From contig OX392529.1 in the NCBI GenBank assembly GCA_947623455.1, positions 50,859,186-50,923,185 of the forward strand: a stretch of 64,000 bases of DNA, read 5' to 3'. The translations under genes and the position numbers were made by a program. The notes beneath the pieces were generated by a model. That model saw nothing but the letters and a program-made list of their open reading frames with translations. It was not told the origin of the DNA and did no database searches. Source of the DNA: Mimachlamys varia. Lineage: Eukaryota > Mollusca > Bivalvia > Pectinida > Pectinidae. Each line of letters starts with the position of its first letter. Position 1 is the first letter of the stretch. Below are positions 48,081 to 59,157 of the stretch, in pieces.

Positions 48081-50241
48081 TAACAAGAGGCCCAGGGGCC
48101 TCAACGGTCATCTGACTATAAAGATCTATATCATTTGTGTTTGTTTTTGCCAAGTTGTTCAAAGATATCTACATACATGTTTATAACCCCTGTGACCTTG
48201 AAAGTATAAGTGAAGGTCTATATGAGGAATCTTTGCACCAATCTGTCCCAGGTACCCATTGGCCAAATATCAGCACCTAGGGCCTTTTGGTAAGCGAGAA
48301 GACGTTTGTTAAAAGATTTTTACATGTTTTACCCTTGCGACCTTGAAAGTAGGTCAAGGTCATTCATACAAGGAAACTTTGTAGCACTCCATTAGAGGTA
48401 CCTACTGGCTAAATATCAACACCCAGGGCCTTTAAGTTGTTGAGGAGAAGATTGTTAAAGGTATTTTTACATGTTTGACCCCTATGACCTTGAAAGTAGG
48501 TTGAGGTCCATTGTATGAGGAAAGTTTGTAGCACTCTATCCCAGGTACCTACTAGCCAAATACCATATTACTCTGGGGGATTTGGTTAGCGAGAAGAAGA
48601 TTGTTAAAAGATTTTACATATTTGACCTCTGTGACCTTGAAAGTGGGTCAAGATCATTCATATGAGGAAACTTGATAGCACACTATGCCAGGTACCTACC
48701 AGCCAAATATCAGCACCCAGGGCCTTTTGGTTATTGAGAAGAAGATTGTTAAAGATTTTTACATATTTGACCCCTGTGACCTTGAAAGTAGGTCAAGGTC
48801 ATTCATATGCGGAAACTTTGTAGCACTCCATGCCAGGTACCTACTGGCCAAATATCAGGACCCTGGGGCTTATGGAACTTGAGAAGAAGATTCTTAAAAC
48901 TTTTTACCCATTATAGCCCCAGTGAACCTTTGACCCCGTCCAGCGCTTAAAGTTGAACTTTGACCTAAACACAATATTTCAGAAAAAGATTTGCATTGCC
49001 AGTCTACATATAATATATGCAAGTATCATCGGTCTAGATCATTCGGTTCATTAGATAATGTTGTGTAGATATTTTAACATATTTGACCCATGTGACCTTG
49101 AAAGTAGGTCAAGGTCATTTATATGAGAAAACTTTAGAGTACTCCATCCCTGGTACCTACTGGCCAAATATCAGAACCCTGGGCCTTATGGAACTTGAGA
49201 AGAAGATTCTTAAAGCTTTTTACCTATTATAACCCATGTTAACCTTTGACCCCGTCCAGCACTCAAAGTTGACCTTTGACCTAAACACAATATATTAGAA
49301 AAAGATTCGCATTGCTGGTCTACATATCATACAAAAATATCATTGCTCTAGATCATTTAGTTCTTTAGATAATGTTGTGTAGATTTTTTAACATATTTGA
49401 CCCCTGTGACCTTGAAAGTAGGTCAAGGTCATTTATATGAGGAAACTTTAGAACACTCTATCCCAGGTTCCTACTGGCCAAATATCAGAACCCTGGGCCT
49501 TATGGAACTTGAGAAGAAGATTCTTAAAGCTTTTTACCTATTATAACCCATGTTAACCTTTGACCCCGTCCAGCACTCAAAGTTGACCTTTGACCTAAAC
49601 ACAATATATTAGAAAAAGATTCGCATTGCTGGTCTACATATCATACAAAAATATCATTGCTCTAGATCATTTAGTTCTTTAGATAATGTTGTGTAGATTT
49701 TTTAACATATTTGACCCCTGTGACCTTGAAAGTAGGTCAAGGTCATTTATATGAGGAAACTTTAGAACACTCTATCCCAGGTACCTACTGGCCAAATATG
49801 ATCACCCATAGCCTATTGGTTAGTGAGGAAAAGATTGTCAAACGCTTTTTTACATATTTGACCCCTGTGACCTTGAAAGTTAGTCAAGGTCATCGATATG
49901 AGGAAACTTTGTAGCACTCTATCCCAGGTGCCTACTGGCCAAATATCATTACCCTAGACCTTTTGGTTACTGAGAAGAAGATTGTTAAAGGTTTTTACAT
50001 ATTTGACCCCTGTGACCTTGAAAACAGGTCAAGGTCATTGAAATGAGGAAACTTTGTAGCACTCAATCCCAGGTGCCTACTGGCCAAATATCAGCACCTA
50101 GAGCCTTTTGGTTACTAAGAAGAAGATTGTTAAAGGAAAAGTTTACGGACGGCGGACGGCGGACGGCGGACGGCGCACGACGACGGACGAAGCATGATGG
50201 CAATAGGTCATCTTGACCCTTCGGGTCAGATGACCTAAAAA
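48081..50241. mobile_element. Pearl-like non-autonomous element, copy 1 (~2.2 kb)
   Basis: 5' end has a hairpin GAGGCCCAGGGGCCTC followed by GGTCATCTGAC. The core is a tandem array with a ~146-bp basic unit (GTGACCTTGAAAGTAGGTCA marks each unit; ten units seen from 48194 to 50014), three of which are ~315-bp long variants. Then come a GGACGGC microsatellite (50142-50175) and a 3' hairpin with a TTCG loop whose right arm is GGTCAGATGACC, followed by TAAAAAG. The GGTCATCTGAC / GTCAGATGACC ends form subterminal inverted repeats. This arrangement is that of pearl/CvA elements in bivalves and resembles Helentron-associated elements (family knowledge; assignment inferred). No protein is encoded. 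Confidence 0.8.
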
Positions 50242-50780
50242 GCATATTTCGGAAAAACGTAAATCATCATTACCACTTAAAATCATATTCACATACGATG
50301 TCCATAATATATTTAATATATAATGATAAACACTGAATCGTTCCAAACCTAACTAATGCAAGAGTTATGGTGGGTTACCATATCTATTTCCCCAAAAAAT
50401 TTGCTCCGCTAATGTGCACTTTCATAATGCATGATGCGTCCTAAGGAACATTGTATGAATGTAATATACACAAATTCTAAACAAACAAAATCTCCTTTAT
50501 CGGAACTTGCAATAATTATAATCTCACAAAACCTTGTATACATAAAAAAAATCCCTTACGAATATCATTATCCTAAAATGGTCAAGTAAATATCATACAA
50601 TTTGCGATGAACACAAACATAGTTTATTCCTACATAAATTCCGATTCTCACAAACTTGTACTAGATGGCTTAAAATAAGAGCAATGTGATTAAGTCTTGT
50701 TGTCAAATCTCAGTATATGAAACATATTGACCTATGTATTGTACATAATTGATCACAAAATACTGTTTAAACAAAACTAG
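50242..50780. other. Intergenic, no gene recognised
   Basis: AT-rich; nothing supported. Confidence 0.55.
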
Positions 50781-51690
50781 AATATCAATATCAAAGCCAA
50801 ATCTACCCTGCACTTCTCAAGAAAAAGTCAAAATACGAGATGGCCGTCTGTCAGTCATATCGTTTTTCAGATCAGCTAGAAAACCTTACAATGTATAGCT
50901 AAGGATCACAGAAAACCCCGGTATGAAATTTGAGAAGGATCCATCCAGCACTTCTCAATGAATAGCAATCATAAAATATCGCTTACAAAATCCAAGATGG
51001 CCACCTGTTGACAAAACTGTTTTTTTGATAATCTCAAAACCAAACAAGGCATAACAAGGAGCCAAGGAGAAACATCCATCCATTACTGTCACGATGACAT
51101 GGAACGTTAGGATAATTGGAATTCTACTGTATTATACAAACCTTAATGTAATTAAGGTTGATCTATCTCTTCCTATACGATCTCTCATTATGAGAGCATT
51201 CGTTTCCAAGCAAACAATAGTTCTTGTCATACTCTTTAATCAGATCAAACTTTGGAGAAGTCAAATATTAACAATCATAAAAGTATGCTTCTGAAGTTAA
51301 GGACACTTAACACTGAAGCAAGCGACGACTGACATGTGCAAACCAAATTACCCATGTCTTCTTCGAAGTGGGAGGGTGGCATAAATATGAGTTTGACCTT
51401 TAATCTGATGACCTTGAGGTTTTTTCAGTTATTTTTATATGCAATGAGAAACAATGAGGGACCGATGGCATCAACTTGACATAAACCTTTGCTGTGCAGA
51501 AACTAATTTGTTTTAAGGTATTGCATTTCAACCCTTGACGTTTGACCGAAAATCATTAGGGTGTCATCTTCTAACAATGACCAACCAATAGAGTTTATGA
51601 GATATTAATCAGAAATGGTCTACAGACGGACGGATGGAGACAAATTAAATCTCCCTTGCAAACGTGTTCCAAGGGGGGATAATGAGAACG
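50781..51690. repeat. Diverged dispersed repeats
   Basis: 50781-51085 has two related ~150-bp units (CACTTCTCAA, then AAGATGGCC/GAGATGGCCGTCTG-like blocks); similar blocks recur at 61490-61930. The segment 51370-51690 ends in ACAGACGGACGGATGGAG, the usual tail of another repeat in this genome. Families not named. Confidence 0.45.
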
Positions 51691-51704
51691 TTCTGTTGGA
51701 TTGC

Positions 51705-52322
51705 AATAAAAAGAGACCCAAAAGTCCTCAAAGATCATCTGCCTTTAGATAAAGGTCTTGTTAGTTATTGCTAAAATATTAACATATTTGACCCCTGTGA
51801 CTTTAAACATAAGTCAAGGTCAGTCATTTGAACAAACTAGGTAGCCCTTCATTCAAGCATATGCTACAGGCTAAATATAAGTATCCTGGGCCTTTAGGTT
51901 ATTGAAATACTTCTCGAAGATATTTAACACATTTGACCAATGTGACATTGAATATGGGTCAAGGTCGTTCATTTGCATAAACTTGGTAGCCCTTCATCCC
52001 AGCATGCTACAGGCCAAATATCAGGACCCTGGGCCTTTCGGTTATTGAGAGAAAGTTGTTTGAAAGATTTTTAACACATATGATCCCTGTGACCTTGAAA
52101 GTAGGCCAAAGTCAGTCACTTTAACAAACTTGGAAGCCCTTCATCCCGGCATGCTACATGTTAAATATCAGCACAGTGTAGCACACTGGGCCTTTCGTTT
52201 GTTGATAAGAAATCATTTAAAGGGAATGTTTACCCATGGCCGACGGTGCAAGGTGGACAGTAACAGACGGTGCACGATGGCTATAGGTCATCCTGACCCT
52301 TTGGGTCAAATGACCTAAAAAG
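51705..52322. mobile_element. Pearl-like element, copy 2 (short, ~0.6 kb)
   Basis: Same plan as copy 1 with only about three core units (TTTGACCCCTGTGACTTT at 51785, further units at about 51930 and 52085), then a degenerate GACGGTGC tail and the 3' hairpin GGTCATCCTGACCC-TTTG-GGTCAAATGACC followed by TAAAAAG. It is more diverged than copy 1. Confidence 0.7.
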
Positions 52323-52780
52323 ACGTATGTCGAGTAAGAGAATGCACAAATTGAGTGGATATCACAAGGAGAACGTTAAACAATGAGATTAAGTATGCAA
52401 TGCAATAGGTGTAAATGCAAACAAATACTTATTAATAGTGATAAATGAAATGTTGTTTGGAAGATAATATGGATTTAATATCTGTATTATTGATGTTTTA
52501 ATGAAATAAGGTAGGTAAAGTGATAATGTAACTTTCTCTCTTCAGCTGGCAAGAATTTTTCGAATAGCAGCTGCTAAAAGGTATGGTTGTACAGTTGAGA
52601 TTCTTCAGGACTTGGTTTAAAAAAAAAGCTCAGAAAACATAGGCTCTTTCTGTACACTAGTTGTTCATAAGTAGTATCAAACTTACTTCACTAAATAGTT
52701 CCTTGAAATATATGCATTTATAAAACAAGAATTACACATAACTGTATGTCGCCCCTTTCTCCCTATTATATCTATAGCCT
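52323..52780. other. Intergenic; one isolated exon-like segment
   Basis: At 52546-52620, after TTTCTCTCTTCAG, 24 residues are open (LARIFRIAAAKRYGCTVEIL...) before a stop. There is no partner exon or poly(A) signal, so it is not called as a gene. Confidence 0.4.
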
Positions 52781-52932
52781 TGGTTTTCCCTGACTCGCAA
52801 AAACCTGCTTTTTGGCTCCAAAAATTGCCAAAGGACTGCCAAAATTGCCAAAGCTTGACTACATATCATTGGTGATTTGTGTCCTAGGACTCCTAAATTT
52901 ATCAAATTTGAGGGTCCCAGGGAAAACCATGA
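52781..52932. repeat. Probable foldback element (~150 bp)
   Basis: TTGGTTTTCCCTGACTC at the left and GGGTCCCAGGGAAAACCAT at the right are inverted repeats. Inside, AAATTGCCAAAG and CTGCCAAAATTGCC are short direct repeats. The 75-codon open frame starting at 52812 overlaps it and is not credible. Confidence 0.5.
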
Positions 52933-53153
52933 ATAGTTTCAAACTCCACACCGAATATAATAGTACAACAAAATACATGCATGATGGTATCAGTAATCTG
53001 GCAAAGTTTGGAATTAATCGGATGTCAATGACACAGTAAAAAGGGGAGTTAACCTTAATTAATTAAACTTTACCCCAAAATACAAGAACACTGTGAAAAG
53101 TAAACTTGAACACAAATGTTGATTCCGCCTCCACAGCCACCAGAAAAGCAATA

Positions 53154-53623
53154 CAGTGTACCCTCGACCTATCGCCACCCGAATCTACCGCCACCCTCAC
53201 ATACCGCCACCTAAACCTCTAGAACGGATTTCTCTCCAATATAATTCCCTCATATGTTCGCAACCCTCGCATACCGCCATCCGCCACACCCTTTATAATA
53301 CAAACGTCCCACATCGCTATAGATTTCCCTTGACGATAACGCCATATTGTTCTTTTTTTGGAGATCAAGGAACTCTTTAGTGTTCCGTTTGGAATGGCAT
53401 GTAGCAAAAGCAGATCAATTTCATTTAAAGACATAAATTTGTGTCAATGTATATTTATATGACAATATAATACTAAGTTTGTTTTTAATAAAATGTTGGA
53501 ATTGCAATCTATTATGCAATTTAGTTCATGGTTAAAATTTTCATAATTCGATACTATCGCCACCCTCATTATACCGCCATAATTGCTGTGGACGAAAGGT
53601 GGCGGTATAACGAGGGTACACTG
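53154..53623. mobile_element. pogo-type MITE (470 bp) with TA target duplication
   Basis: Left end CAGTGTACCCTCGACCTATC and right end (reverse complement CAGTGTACCCTCGTTATACC) are inverted repeats flanked on both sides by TA (53152-53153, 53624-53625). The interior repeats CGCCACCCTC-type motifs on both arms. CAGTG...CCTCGTTATA ends with TA flanks are characteristic of pogo/Tigger elements. No transposase. Confidence 0.82.
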
Positions 53624-53625
53624 TA

Positions 53626-54120
53626 TATTGGTCTTGCTTTCCATGAAGATTGCAAAAGGCCAGACACAATGGTTCACTAATATTGTTAAATTTCACATTC
53701 AGTTATTCATTTATAAATAGCAACTAGTATGATCAAATCAATCAAGCTGGGCCCAGTTGTTCAAAAGGTGATTAGCTTAATCATTATTTAACGGCATTTT
53801 TCAAAATTTTATAATTCTGTAAATATATAAGGTACAACTAGATGTTTGATATTTGCAAATTTATGGAACACCTGCCTGACAATGTAGGAATTTTCCAGGT
53901 ACTCATGTTTCTCAACACAAGCCAACATCCGCACCAACAAGTTTGATGCAAGTTGAATTAAAACTTGTTTCATAATTGTCATAAAACAAAGTTTAAATTT
54001 TACCTTCCTGCATTTTAGACCTAAACAGTACCCTGCTATAACAATATGTACTTTATATGAAAACGGTTTATGACAGGTGTAGAAATGAAATCTTAGAAAA
54101 TAGCAATTTGTATTAGGCCA
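53626..54120. other. Intergenic, one small dispersed-repeat fragment
   Basis: GGGCCCAGTTGTTCAAAAGG at 53749 resembles a block near 30125 (GGGCCAGGTTGTTCAAAAAT), so it is probably an interspersed repeat end. No gene. Confidence 0.5.
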
Positions 54121-56450
54121 AAAAACAAGAGGCCCAATGGGCCTGCATCGCTCACCTGGAATTAATCTCTGACTTGTAACCCTTAAGTGCCAAAATAGCC
54201 CCTAAGGGGTCAGAGTCACCATTTATGCAAAATATGTTCCTCTTTCCCCAACGATGTTTCTGACCAAATTTGGACAAAATCTATTCATAACTTTATGACA
54301 ATAAAAGTTTTAAGGAATTACCTCTATTTCCCTTAATGGGCCACGCCCCTCTAGCCCCTTAGGGGTCAGAGTCACCATTTATGCAAAATTTGTTTCCCTT
54401 CCCCCAAGAATGTTTCTCACCAAATTTGGGCCAAATCCATTCATAACTTTATGACAAGAAGAGATTTTAAAAGAATTACCTGTATTTCCCCTAATTGGCC
54501 CCGTGCCTCTGGGCCCTTAGGGTTCAGAGTCACCATTTATGCAAAATCTGTTCCCCTTCCCCCAACGATGTTTCTGACCAAATCTGGACAAATCTATTCA
54601 TAACTTTATTACAAGAGAGACTTAAAGGAATTACCTCTATTTCCCTTATTGGGCCCCGCCCCTCTGGCAGCTTTGGGGTCCGAGTCACCATTTATGCAAA
54701 ATCTGATCCTCTTCCACAAAAGATGTTTCTGACCTTATTTGGTCAAAATCCAATCAGGACTTTTTGACAAGAAGAGATTTAAAGGAATTACCTCTATTTT
54801 CACTATTTGGCCCCGCCCCTCTGGCCCCTTGGGTGTCAGTGTCACCATTTATGCAAAATCTGTTCCCCTTCCCCCAACGATGTTTCTGACCAAATTTGGA
54901 CAAAATCCATTCATAACTTTATGACAAGAAAAAATTTAAAGGAATTACCTCTATTTCCCTTATTGGGCCACGCCCCTCTGGCCCCTTAGGGGTCAGAGTC
55001 ACCATTTATGCAAAATCTGTTCCCCTTCCACTAAGGATGTTTCTGACCGAATTTGGGCCAAATCCATTCATAACTTTATGACAAGAAGAGATTTAAAGGA
55101 ATTACCTCTATTTTCCATATTGGGCCCTGCCCCTCTGGCCCTTTGGGGGTCAGAGTCACCATTTATGCAAAATCTGTTCCCCTTCCCCAAAGGATGTTTC
55201 TGACCAAATCTGGACAAAATCTATTCATAACTTTATGACAAGAAGAGATTTAAAGGAATTACCTCTATTTTCCTTATTGGGCCATGTCCCTCTGGCCCCT
55301 TAGGGGTCAGAGTCACCATTTATGCAAAATCTGTTCCCCTTCCACTAGGGATGTTTCTGACCGAATTTGGGCCAAATCCATTCATAACTTTATGACAAGA
55401 AGAGATTTAAAGGAATTACCTCTATTTTCCATATTGGGCCCTGCCCCTCTGGCCCTTTGGGTGTCAGTGTCACCATTTATGCAAAATCTGTTCCCCTTCG
55501 CCCAAGGATGTTTCTGACTAAATTTGGCCAAAATCCAATCAGGACTTTTTGACAAGAAGAGATTTAAAGGAATTACCTCTATTTTCCCTATTGGGTCCCG
55601 CCCCTCTGGCCCCTTTGGGGTCCGAGTCACCATTTATGCAAAATCTGTTCCCCTTCCCCAAAGTATGTTTCTGACTAAATTTGGCCAAAATCCAATCAGG
55701 ACTTTTTGACAAGAAGAGATTTAAAGGAATTACCTCTATTTTCCATATTTGGCCCCACCCCTCTGGCCCCTTTGGGGTCCGAGTCACCATTTATGCAAAA
55801 TCTGTTCCCCTTCCCCAAAGGATGTTTCTGACTAAATTTGATCAAAATCCAATCAGGACTTTTTGACAAGAGAAGATTTAAAGAATTACCTCTATTTTCC
55901 CTATTGGGCCCCGCTCCTCTGGCCCCTTTAGGGTCAGAGTCACCATTTATGCAAAATCTGTTCCCCTTCCCCAAAGTATGTTTCTGACTAAATTTGGCCA
56001 AAATCCAATCAGGACTTTTTGACAAGAAGAGATTTAAAGAATTACCTCTATTTTCCCTATTGGGCCCCGCCCCTCTGGCCCCTTTGGGGTCCGAGTCACC
56101 ATTTATGCAAAATCTGTTCCCCTTCCCCAAAGGATGTTTCTGACTAAATTTGATCAAAATCCAATCAGGACTTTTTGACAAGAAGAGATTTAAAGAATTA
56201 CCTCTATTTTCCCTATTGGGCCCCGCCCCTCTGGCCCTTTGGGGGTCAGAGTCACCATTTATGCAAAATTTGTTCCCCTTCGCCCAATGATGTTTCTGAC
56301 CAATTTTGGTTAAAATCCAATAAGGAATTTTTGACTAGTAGCGATTTGAAGAAAATGTTGACAGACGACGGACGGACGACGGACGACGGACGACGGACGC
56401 TGCGCCATGACATAAGCTCACCGGACCTTCGGTCCAGGTGAGCTAAAAAC
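54121..56450. mobile_element. Pearl-like element, copy 3 (14 core units of ~157 bp)
   Basis: 5' hairpin AGGCCCAATGGGCCT followed by GCTCACCTGG. Fourteen core units are spaced 155-158 bp, each marked by GAGTCACCATTTATGCAAAA (54213 to about 56249). Then a GACGGACGACGGAC microsatellite (56358-56398) and a 3' hairpin GCTCACCGGACC-TTC-GGTCCAGGTGAGC followed by TAAAAAC. The core sequence is unrelated to that of copy 1, but the architecture is identical, so the two are different subfamilies. Several short open frames on both strands repeat a VTIYAKSVPLP-type peptide and are by-products of the units. Confidence 0.85.
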
Positions 56451-56933
56451 ATGTTTGTTTCTGATTACATGCCTGAAAAAAACTTGGTAGGTATGTAGGC
56501 AAATTATTTTATTTTTGTTTTTGTGAATCGATATTGTGCTAATTTCAAATTTTATAATGCATTTCCACACATTTCAGTTGCTATTAATTATAGTTTGTCA
56601 TGAATAAGGTCAGACTTTCAGAACAGGAAGAAAGTACTTTTTATTGAGTTGCTGTGAACTTTGCCAGGCTAAGAAATTAATCTTGAATACTTTTTACTTT
56701 TGGCCTTATTTTAACAAATGTTCTTAATATGTCCTGAAAATAAATGCACAAGAAATGTGCGAAAAATAAACCAAGTCAAAAATTCCTTGCTAACTTCAAT
56801 AATACAATCTTCCATAGGTAAAAACATCTGTTTGAGCTTTCTTCTCTAAACTCTTAAGGAATAGACACAGCATCATTATACATTTATGTATATGTAACAA
56901 AGTTAACTGTATTTGGAAGTATCAAGAGTGACA
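56451..56933. other. Intergenic, no gene recognised
   Basis: AT-rich; contains possible minus-strand poly(A) signals (TTTATT on plus near 56517 and 56640) that could serve a long ELAV-like 3' UTR. Confidence 0.45.
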
Positions 56934-57537
56934 TGGCAAGCACCGGATTGACAAACAGCATGTGCAAGTAAATCTGCATGAGTTATTAAAGCAAAAAAAT
57001 ATCATCAAAGTGAGAACAAGTATCAATAATACATTATCAACATCACATTCACAGAGGTCATTCCTGTCCTGTTTCACAGATACAAGTCAATGGTACTGCA
57101 TTCTCGATATCCAGGGGTTACGCTCACCTACACTCTTTACACCCCTTGAATATGTCATGGCAAAACTGAAGGCACACTCAGATAAAAAATTGACAAACTG
57201 TAAGGCTGCATGCCTGTCCTTTGGAGATTATGATGAAGCCGAAACCATCTTCAAAGCCTGTCAATTTTTACTGTTAAGTGACCAAGAGATTCTTTTGGTG
57301 TTCATCAAAGGGTCAAACCAGTCTTCTTGCTTCATCATCAAGAAGGCGCACATGGAGCCTTCAGTTTTGCCCCGACATATTCCAGAGATGAAGAGAGCAT
57401 GTAAGTGTAACCCATGGATATCCTGGGTGATGGTACTGCAGTTAAATCAACAGATATTCACCCAAATCTCTCTTACTCCCAATTATATTCCGAAAAATAT
57501 GAAACATATATTGAAGGATTGTCGCACAATCTTATGA
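56934..57537 (+). CDS. Unrecognised open frame, possible last exon or pseudogene
   Basis: Open for about 200 codons after a TGA, ending in a TGA at 57535-57537. There is no in-frame ATG near the beginning: the first in-frame ATG is at about codon 64 of the GTG-initiated frame (PLEYVMAKLKAHS), so a complete gene starting here is unlikely. The translation is not low-complexity (examples: FGDYDEAETIFKACQFLLL, RACKCNPWISWVMVL) and has ordinary composition, with several cysteines. No domain is recognised. It could be a terminal exon whose upstream exons I could not identify, or a decayed gene. It converges on the ELAV-like gene, whose stop codon lies about 220 bp away on the other strand. No AATAAA is seen close downstream. 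Confidence 0.35.
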
Positions 57538-57757
57538 TTAAGTTGACAGTCATTCACTTGTGATTTATGTTTGTTTGTTCCGGCATATAATGCTTATGCT
57601 TGATCCATTGAAAATCTCTTTGTAGAGTAGAATTGTCTTTGCCGGAATGCTTCATTTACGAATGATTAGCAAAATCAGATCACTCCTATGAAATGTACCG
57701 GTAACAATTTTCTGAATGCTAACTATGTCAAACACATTTAGCGGAGAAATGATTGCA

Positions 57758-58831
57758 TCACTTTTTGAAAGAAATGGAAAGTTGTCTCCCTTTATGGTTG
57801 TAGTTGTTCAGGTTAAGTATAGCGTTCTGTGCCTCGCGATAGTTTGTCATGGTAACAAACCCATACCCTTTACACTGGCCTCTCTGATGGTCATATATCA
57901 CATTGACCTTTGACACAGTTCCAAAGTCAGAAAATAGTCCTGCGAGCTCTTTCTCCGTGCAATCATATCCTATGTTGTATGCATATATAATGTATCCTCC
58001 GCCTGGTGCCAAGTGGCCAGTACCCATGGGACTCCCTGTCCCCTGACCTCCCCCGTAGTTACTGCCCCCGCTCATGCCCCCACCATATCCTTGGGGGCCA
58101 TTGGGGGCACCGTACCCATACATGTGTCCATAGTTCATGTTTGGGCTTCCGTAACTGTTCGGGCCATAGTTGTTCATTGCCTGCCCGCCCATAGGGTTAA
58201 ATCTCATTCTGTTACCTGGGGGATTCCTCATGGGACCTGCCTGGCCTCCACCCATAGACTGTTGATTGTAGCGCTGACCAGCCATGTTTTGTTGTTGTTT
58301 CTTTGTATTATCATCGGCAAATTTAACGACTAGAGGTACCTCACCCTCACATGGACATTTACCGTTCATCCCCATAATGGCTTCCTCCGCCTCAGATTTC
58401 TTGCTAAACAACACAAACCCAACACCTTTCGATTCACCTGTTTGCAAGTCAATTAAAACACGAGACTGAACAACAGCACCAAAGCTTTCGAAGATTGCTT
58501 CTAGATCGGCTTCCTTGAAATGTTTTGGGACATTCCTTATGTACAAGTTAGCTCCCTTATAAGCCTCTCCACCTGGTCTTGCTAATGCTACTTTGATTAT
58601 CTTGTTTTGAATCTGTAGACCATTCAATGTCTGGATTGCACGCTCGGCATCTTGCGGACTGTGATATTCCACAAAACCAAAACCAAAACTGTAGTTTGTG
58701 GCCTTATCTCTGACGACTTTCGCTGCCTTGATAGGACCAATCGAGAGAAACATGGATGTGAACTCCTCGTCTGTGAGAGTCTGGGGCAGATAATTGATGA
58801 TAAGATTGGTGGTGTTTTCCTGTTCATCCAT
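57758..58831 (-). CDS. ELAV/Hu-like RNA-binding protein, three RRMs, single exon
   Basis: 357 residues. RRM1 spans about 7-85 (RNP2 LIINYL, RNP1 FGFGFVEY), RRM2 about 94-173 (RNP2 LYIRNV, RNP1 KGVGFVLF), RRM3 about 279-356 (RNP2 IYAYNI, RNP1 KGYGFVTM followed by TNYREAQNAI). The tandem RRM1-RRM2 linked by ARPGGEAYKGANLY, then a hinge and a third RRM, is the ELAV/Hu order; Sex-lethal proteins have only two RRMs. The hinge (about 180-277) is unusually rich in Gly, Asn, Met and Tyr. Family members bind AU- or U-rich RNA and act in splicing, stability or translation; this role is inferred. The start is secure: an in-frame TAA lies 21 nt upstream. The coding region has no introns, whereas most ELAV genes have several, so a retroposed origin is possible although the frame is intact. 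Confidence 0.93.
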   Translation of the reverse strand: MDEQENTTNLIINYLPQTLTDEEFTSMFLSIGPIKAAKVVRDKATNYSFGFGFVEYHSPQDAERAIQTLNGLQIQNKIIKVALARPGGEAYKGANLYIRNVPKHFKEADLEAIFESFGAVVQSRVLIDLQTGESKGVGFVLFSKKSEAEEAIMGMNGKCPCEGEVPLVVKFADDNTKKQQQNMAGQRYNQQSMGGGQAGPMRNPPGNRMRFNPMGGQAMNNYGPNSYGSPNMNYGHMYGYGAPNGPQGYGGGMSGGSNYGGGQGTGSPMGTGHLAPGGGYIIYAYNIGYDCTEKELAGLFSDFGTVSKVNVIYDHQRGQCKGYGFVTMTNYREAQNAILNLNNYNHKGRQLSISFKK

Positions 58832-59157
58832 ACCTGATCGGAGTGATGCTTATCGTGTAGGATTGGTAAAGGTCGCAGCCGGTCAGGGTCGCGACTTCAA
58901 CAGCCATCATCAAAGACAGAAGAAAAAAAAGAAAACGAGAAAAAAAATTAGCATTCATGTAAACAATTTGTCACAGTTATAGAATAAATTGCAACAACAA
59001 AACTGTGGAATTGTTTTTTTTAATTCTATTGTCCGTTTGGCATTTTTTTTTTTTAAATAAAATCCCAGACAAAATTTGATCATTTCCTTCTTTAATATTT
59101 ATTTTTATCAATAAAATTTAGGTCCAACTGCATTCATATGTATTTATCATGTTAATT
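58832..59157. other. 5' flank of the ELAV-like gene
   Basis: Contains a long minus-strand pyrimidine tract (58915-58950) upstream of the ATG that could be part of a 5' UTR acceptor, but no partner donor was found. A poly-T tract lies at 59041-59054. No TATA box recognised. Confidence 0.4.

Noticed and set aside
52546..52620. Exon-like segment encoding 24 residues after a good acceptor
   Set aside because: No partner exon, donor or poly(A) signal; too short to support alone.
54495..56441. Open frames on both strands in the pearl-like element copy 3
   Set aside because: Same peptide repeated with each ~157-bp unit and on the opposite strand as well; no conserved start or domain.
58006..58982. 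Plus-strand and alternative minus-strand open frames overlapping the ELAV-like gene
   Set aside because: Shadows of the real coding frame, which has all RNP motifs and a secure start.
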